From Caryophanales bacterium UBA1744 (GTDB lineage: Bacteria > Bacillota_I > Bacilli_A > RFN20 > CAG-826), in NCBI GenBank assembly GCA_002314915.1, contig DCHU01000071.1:1-7799 (forward strand): a stretch of 7,799 nucleotides of DNA, read 5' to 3'. Below are positions 5,176-7,799 of the stretch, piece after piece. The notes below the pieces were generated by a model that was not told the origin of the DNA, searched no databases, and saw only the letters and a program-made list of their open reading frames with translations. How positions within the stretch are numbered: position 1 is the stretch's first letter; each line of letters begins with the position of its first letter. A program made the position numbers and the translations under genes.

Positions 5176-6399
5176 TTAAATCTGTTCGATTGTCTTCCAA
5201 CCAGAAGTGAGCTTTGCGACTTTAGCAACGCAGTCTTCCTGAGTTGCCTTATCGCTTAAGTAATCGTAGATGATATGAGCGATTTCTATTGCATTATCAA
5301 CCGTGCAGCCCCTAGTTGTTATTGCTGCAAATCCGATTCTGAGACCGCTTGTCTTGTTTGGTTTCAATGTGTCATTAGGAATCATGTTCTTGTTGGTGGT
5401 GATGTTGATCTCCTCCAACTTCTTCTGAGCGTCTAATCCGTTGATTCCGAATGAATCTAAGACGTTTACTAAGAACAAGTGATTCTCCGTTCCGCTGGTG
5501 ATGACACCGAGTGATGCTAACTCATCTGAGCAAGCCTTTGTGTTGTCCTTGATTGCCTGAGCATAGACCTTGAATGAAGGGTCCATATCCTCTTTGAAGC
5601 AAACTGCCTTACCGGCGATGATGTGTTCAAGCGGTCCACCTTGATAATAAGGGAATATTGCAGAGTTAATCTTTCTGATTAATTCTTCGCTGTCGGTGAG
5701 GATTAATCCTCCTCTTGGGCCTCTTAATGTCTTGTGTGTTGTTGATGTGACGATATCAGCGATTCCAACTGGTGATGGGTGAACTCCGCCTGCGATTAAA
5801 CCAGCGATATGAGCCATATCAACCATCATTTTGCAACCGACTTTGTCGCAGATTGCTCTGATGGCTTTGAAGTCGATTTCGTATGGGTATGCACTATAAC
5901 CGGAGAGGATGACGTCTGGCTTTTCTTCAAGAGCGATTCTCTCGATATCCGCGTAATCAAGTCTTCCGTTGTTTAATGGATAGAAAACGAATGTATATGT
6001 GTGGCTTGAGAAGCTGACTGGTGAACCATGTGTTAAGTGACCGCCGTCATTAAGGACCAATGATAAGACCTTGCCGCCCTCTGGCATTAATGCTCTATAA
6101 GCAGCTGCGTTTGCCTGTGAGCCCGAGTGAGGCTGGACATTGGCGAACTTGGAGCCGAACAACTCGCATGCTCTAGCGATTGCGATTGACTCGATTGTAT
6201 CAACATGGACACATCCGCCGTAATATCTCTTTCCTGGGTATCCTTCAGCGTATTTGTTTGTGAGGATTGATCCACAAGCCTCTCTAACTTCCTTGCTCGC
6301 GTAGTTCTCGCTTGCGATAAGCTCGATGCCTTCGTTCTGTCTCTTAGACTCTAAGGCGATTAAGTCGAATATCTCTTTGTCCATGTGTGCTATCTCCAT
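5176..6399 (-). CDS. glyA: Serine hydroxymethyltransferase
   Basis: A PLP enzyme that interconverts serine plus tetrahydrofolate with glycine plus 5,10-methylene-tetrahydrofolate, the main source of one-carbon units; cytoplasmic. At 407 residues it is near the family's usual size. Landmarks: IELIASENYASKEV (25-38), NKYAEGYPGKRYYGG (48-62), HSGSQAN (91-97), VDMAHIAGLIAGG (193-205), the PLP-lysine motif TSTTHKTLRGPRGG with K223, and the substrate-carboxylate arginine R354 in SGLRIG. The stretch GFAAITTRG (356-364) replaces the commoner GTPAVTTRG, a mild departure. Two starts are possible: ATG 6399 with AAGGTG (6411-6406) 6 nt upstream, or Met6 at 6384 with GGAG 9 nt upstream; the product differs by five residues and I keep the first. 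It is a single-gene unit, flanked by terminators on both sides. Confidence 0.97.
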   Translation of the reverse strand: MEIAHMDKEIFDLIALESKRQNEGIELIASENYASKEVREACGSILTNKYAEGYPGKRYYGGCVHVDTIESIAIARACELFGSKFANVQPHSGSQANAAAYRALMPEGGKVLSLVLNDGGHLTHGSPVSFSSHTYTFVFYPLNNGRLDYADIERIALEEKPDVILSGYSAYPYEIDFKAIRAICDKVGCKMMVDMAHIAGLIAGGVHPSPVGIADIVTSTTHKTLRGPRGGLILTDSEELIRKINSAIFPYYQGGPLEHIIAGKAVCFKEDMDPSFKVYAQAIKDNTKACSDELASLGVITSGTENHLFLVNVLDSFGINGLDAQKKLEEINITTNKNMIPNDTLKPNKTSGLRIGFAAITTRGCTVDNAIEIAHIIYDYLSDKATQEDCVAKVAKLTSGWKTIEQI

Positions 6400-6405
6400 T
6401 GATTA

Positions 6406-6411
6406 CACCTT
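6406..6411 (-). promoter_or_regulatory. Probable ribosome binding site of glyA
   Basis: AAGGTG on the minus strand, 6 nt before ATG 6399; AGGTG matches the distal part of the Shine-Dalgarno sequence. A second one, GGAG at 6397-6394, would serve the in-frame ATG at 6384, so both starts remain open. Confidence 0.5.
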
Positions 6412-6430
6412 ACCATATAGGAATAGCGAT

Positions 6431-6448
6431 TTCTTTTCACTAAAAGAA
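6431..6448. repeat. Inverted repeat in the glyA leader (TTCTTTT-CACT-AAAAGAA)
   Basis: Perfect 7-bp arms around a 4-base spacer. It lies just downstream of a possible minus-strand -10 box TATATT (6452-6447), so it would overlap the transcription start. It could be an operator or a hairpin at the 5' end of the mRNA. No regulator is identifiable, and no glycine riboswitch fits in the 116-bp gap. Confidence 0.4.
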
Positions 6449-6480
6449 TATAAGAAAACGCTTTACTAAATGACGATAAG

Positions 6481-6507
6481 AAAAAACGGCACGATTATTG
6501 CGCCGTT
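6481..6507 (-). terminator. Rho-independent terminator of the surface-protein gene
   Basis: On the minus strand, 8 nt past the stop codon, AACGGC pairs with GCCGTT, extendable by a G-T and a C-G pair, and is followed by six T. It isolates the surface-protein gene from glyA downstream. Confidence 0.8.
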
Positions 6508-6515
6508 ATTCGTGT

Positions 6516-7799
6516 TTATAAGACCGTTTTTAAGTCCTCAATGAGACTCTTGGTTCTCTTCTCTGCTCCAGCGCTGGTGCAGTGATAATTTGTGTCATAG
6601 AAGAGTTCATATGAATAAATGTAGTTCTCAATATCAGAGATGAATGTCGTGTTTTTGAGCCCTTCTCTTAAGAGCTTGTCCTCAATCTTCCAACTCTCTT
6701 CTTTTTTCTCTTCATCAGACAAGCCGTATCGGTTAATCGGGGTGTAGGTGAAATAACAGGTCGCACCTTGATCGGCGATGTCCTGATACCACTTATCAAG
6801 TCTTGCTAGTGATTCATCTGTAATGATTTCGTAATCAAAACACTTAGCAAAATCCTCAAAATCCTGTTTGCCACCCCACTCACGATAGAATGAGATGTCA
6901 CCATAGGAGTCAAAAGTCTGAAGTTTGTCTGTATAGCTTGTCGGTTCTGCAGACATCCTGGCTTTGTTATAGCTGCTGTAACAGGAGAAGAAGGATGTGT
7001 ATAGAGAGATGTCACTATCAGAAAGGAGGTCATAGTTTTGCTCACACATGACAAACATGCGCGTCTCAGCATCGACCCACCGCATAAGTTGGTAATAACT
7101 CATCTGTTCCGGCGCGTGTAAGAACACGTCATCTTTTCCGATGTAAGGAAATATGTTCCTAAGTTGTAAATCTGCATTTGTGGAGCCAATAACCCCGAGA
7201 TTTAATACTTTGTATTCATTATCAAACGCCTCTTCAAGCATTTTGGAGTTGAGACCGTAACCAAATGAGCAGCCACCATAACAAATCAGCTTCTTCTCAT
7301 CCTTTGCAAGCATGATGGAATCCACCACTTCTGACCATTGGCAGATATCGTTGTCTTTTGAGTAGCGAGGAGGCTGTTTGGCGTTCAAGTGATACGTACC
7401 AAACTCACATGAAGAGAATGATGGGGTTCCAACATTCATCATCGTGTCATACATGTAGAACTCTTTGAAAGCGCAACGAGAGAATCCTCTGGTTTCCACG
7501 GTGATTACGCTATCCGGAATGACAATCTCATCAAGAACCTTATCAGAAAGGAAGCCTCTCGATATTGTGGTGACCATCTTTCCGTCGATCACTGATGGTA
7601 TGACTAAAGTTGTGTCTTCTGATGTGCATCCTGTCAAAGCGATGCCGCCTTCAACGTCGGTGTAAGTGAAACTAGAGACATCAGTCCACTTCCTCCACTC
7701 CGCATAAAGCGTCAAATAGTCGTTTAGAGTCACGCGGCTGCCAAGACCGATATGTTCGCCGGTGTAGTCGCTTTTCGTGTTCCAGCCGATTAATTCATA
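6516..7799 (-). CDS. Surface protein with InlB B-repeat, BspA-type LRR and SGNH-hydrolase-like domain (5' end missing)
   Basis: At least 428 residues; the frame is open to the right edge, so the N-terminus and any signal peptide lie outside. Counting from the first visible codon: an InlB B-repeat (Flg_new type) at 1-35 (ELIGWNTKSDYTGEHIG ... LTLYAEW); a BspA-like leucine-rich repeat at about 48-134 (LVIPSVIDGKMVTTI, LDEIVIPDSVITVETRGF); then a globular domain of about 260 residues. That domain has three SGNH/GDSL-like blocks: GGCSFGYGL with candidate Ser178, NLGVIGSTN with Gly and Asn, and FYDTNYHCTSAG with candidate D402 and H406 near the C-terminus. These suggest a carbohydrate O-acetyl esterase or acyltransferase, but Asp and His are four apart rather than the usual three and the oxyanion region is divergent, so activity is not proven. 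There is no LPXTG motif or C-terminal membrane anchor. Repeat domains of this kind are typical of extracellular adhesins of gut Firmicutes. The GTG at 7733 is internal to the repeat and is not the start. Confidence 0.8.
   Translation of the reverse strand, partial: YELIGWNTKSDYTGEHIGLGSRVTLNDYLTLYAEWRKWTDVSSFTYTDVEGGIALTGCTSEDTTLVIPSVIDGKMVTTISRGFLSDKVLDEIVIPDSVITVETRGFSRCAFKEFYMYDTMMNVGTPSFSSCEFGTYHLNAKQPPRYSKDNDICQWSEVVDSIMLAKDEKKLICYGGCSFGYGLNSKMLEEAFDNEYKVLNLGVIGSTNADLQLRNIFPYIGKDDVFLHAPEQMSYYQLMRWVDAETRMFVMCEQNYDLLSDSDISLYTSFFSCYSSYNKARMSAEPTSYTDKLQTFDSYGDISFYREWGGKQDFEDFAKCFDYEIITDESLARLDKWYQDIADQGATCYFTYTPINRYGLSDEEKKEESWKIEDKLLREGLKNTTFISDIENYIYSYELFYDTNYHCTSAGAEKRTKSLIEDLKTVL
7398..7658 (-). 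other. BspA-like leucine-rich repeat region
   Basis: The encoded segment shows the spaced pattern of the LRR_5 (BspA) family: VIPSVIDGKMVTTISRGF, then LDEIVIPDSVITVETRGF, then CAFKEFYMY. About two to three repeats are visible, fewer than in dedicated BspA adhesins. Boundaries are approximate. Confidence 0.6.
7695..7799 (-). other. InlB B-repeat (Listeria-Bacteroides repeat), cut by the window edge
   Basis: The translated pattern is F/LIGWNTKSDYTG, then a glycine-containing turn, then VTLNDYLTLYAEW, the hallmark GWNT...G...LTLYA-W of this beta-grasp-like repeat. At least one copy is present and more probably lie to the right. Confidence 0.8.

Noticed and set aside
6087..6275. Alternative-frame ORF inside glyA; likewise 6806-7072 (-) and 7465-7665 (+) inside the surface-protein gene
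   Set aside because: Overlap confident coding sequence in another frame and show no family features.
6400..6515. Glycine riboswitch or T-box in front of glyA
   Set aside because: The gap is 116 bp, of which the upstream terminator takes the first 30; there is no room and no conserved core or antiterminator-terminator pair.
7731..7733. GTG as the start of the surface-protein gene
   Set aside because: It falls inside an InlB B-repeat whose first half is encoded just upstream in the same open frame, and no Shine-Dalgarno precedes it.
839..7799. Mycoplasma-type code (TGA as Trp)
   Set aside because: Tryptophans are TGG and all visible genes translate full length with the standard code; nothing suggests reassignment of TGA.
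1..7799. CRISPR array, insertion sequence, tRNA or rRNA
   Set aside because: No regular direct repeats with spacers, no transposase, no terminal inverted repeats with target duplication, and no cloverleaf or rRNA-like stretch was found; nearly all bases are coding.

Overview
The window looks like chromosomal DNA of an anaerobic, fermentative, low-to-medium GC Gram-positive bacterium, most likely an uncultured gut Firmicutes/Bacilli lineage. The pointers are strong AGGAG-type ribosome binding sites, a lipobox lipoprotein, a BspA/InlB-repeat surface protein and a trimeric [FeFe] hydrogenase. Placement to genus is not possible from sequence alone. The genes use the standard code: Trp is TGG, and all five stop codons present are TAA.

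Layout, left to right. (1) Positions 1-161, minus strand: the first 53 codons of a lipoprotein, probably an ABC-transporter substrate-binding protein, running off the left edge. (2) Positions 233-802, plus strand: a Crp/Fnr-family regulator, divergent from the lipoprotein. Between them is a perfect 16-bp palindrome, TGTGATTTAAATCACA, the textbook Crp-type operator, and the regulator keeps the Arg-Glu...Arg recognition-helix residues that read TGTGA. (3) A hairpin at 805-831 acts as a shared bidirectional terminator. (4) Positions 839-4986, minus strand: hydC-hydB-hydA, a tightly packed operon for an electron-bifurcating [FeFe] hydrogenase. Each Shine-Dalgarno sequence sits 8 nt before its start, and those of hydB and hydA lie inside the last codons of the preceding gene. 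(5) Positions 4987-5175: the hyd promoter region, with a perfect TATAAT, no good -35 box, and four palindromes tiled every ~19 bp upstream; the terminator of glyA is at its far end. (6) Positions 5176-6399, minus strand: glyA, serine hydroxymethyltransferase, as its own unit with a small inverted repeat in its leader. (7) Positions 6516-7799, minus strand: the 3' part of a large surface protein (InlB B-repeat, then BspA-type leucine-rich repeat, then an SGNH-hydrolase-like domain), running off the right edge.

How it fits together. The hydrogenase reoxidises NADH and reduced ferredoxin from sugar or amino-acid fermentation by making H2. HydC and HydB form the NADH/FMN diaphorase part and HydA carries the H-cluster. 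The maturases HydE, HydF and HydG are not in the window. The Crp-type regulator most plausibly controls itself and the divergent lipoprotein gene; no copy of its operator is seen before hydC, so control of hyd by it is not supported. GlyA (one-carbon metabolism) and the surface protein look like unrelated neighbours.

No wholly new system is evident. The points most worth following are the matched Crp-type operator and recognition helix, an apparently Shine-Dalgarno-less regulator gene, the tiled palindromes before hydC, the TSCSPGW/SSCKSP variant of the H-cluster pocket in HydA, and the SGNH-like domain on a repeat-bearing surface protein.
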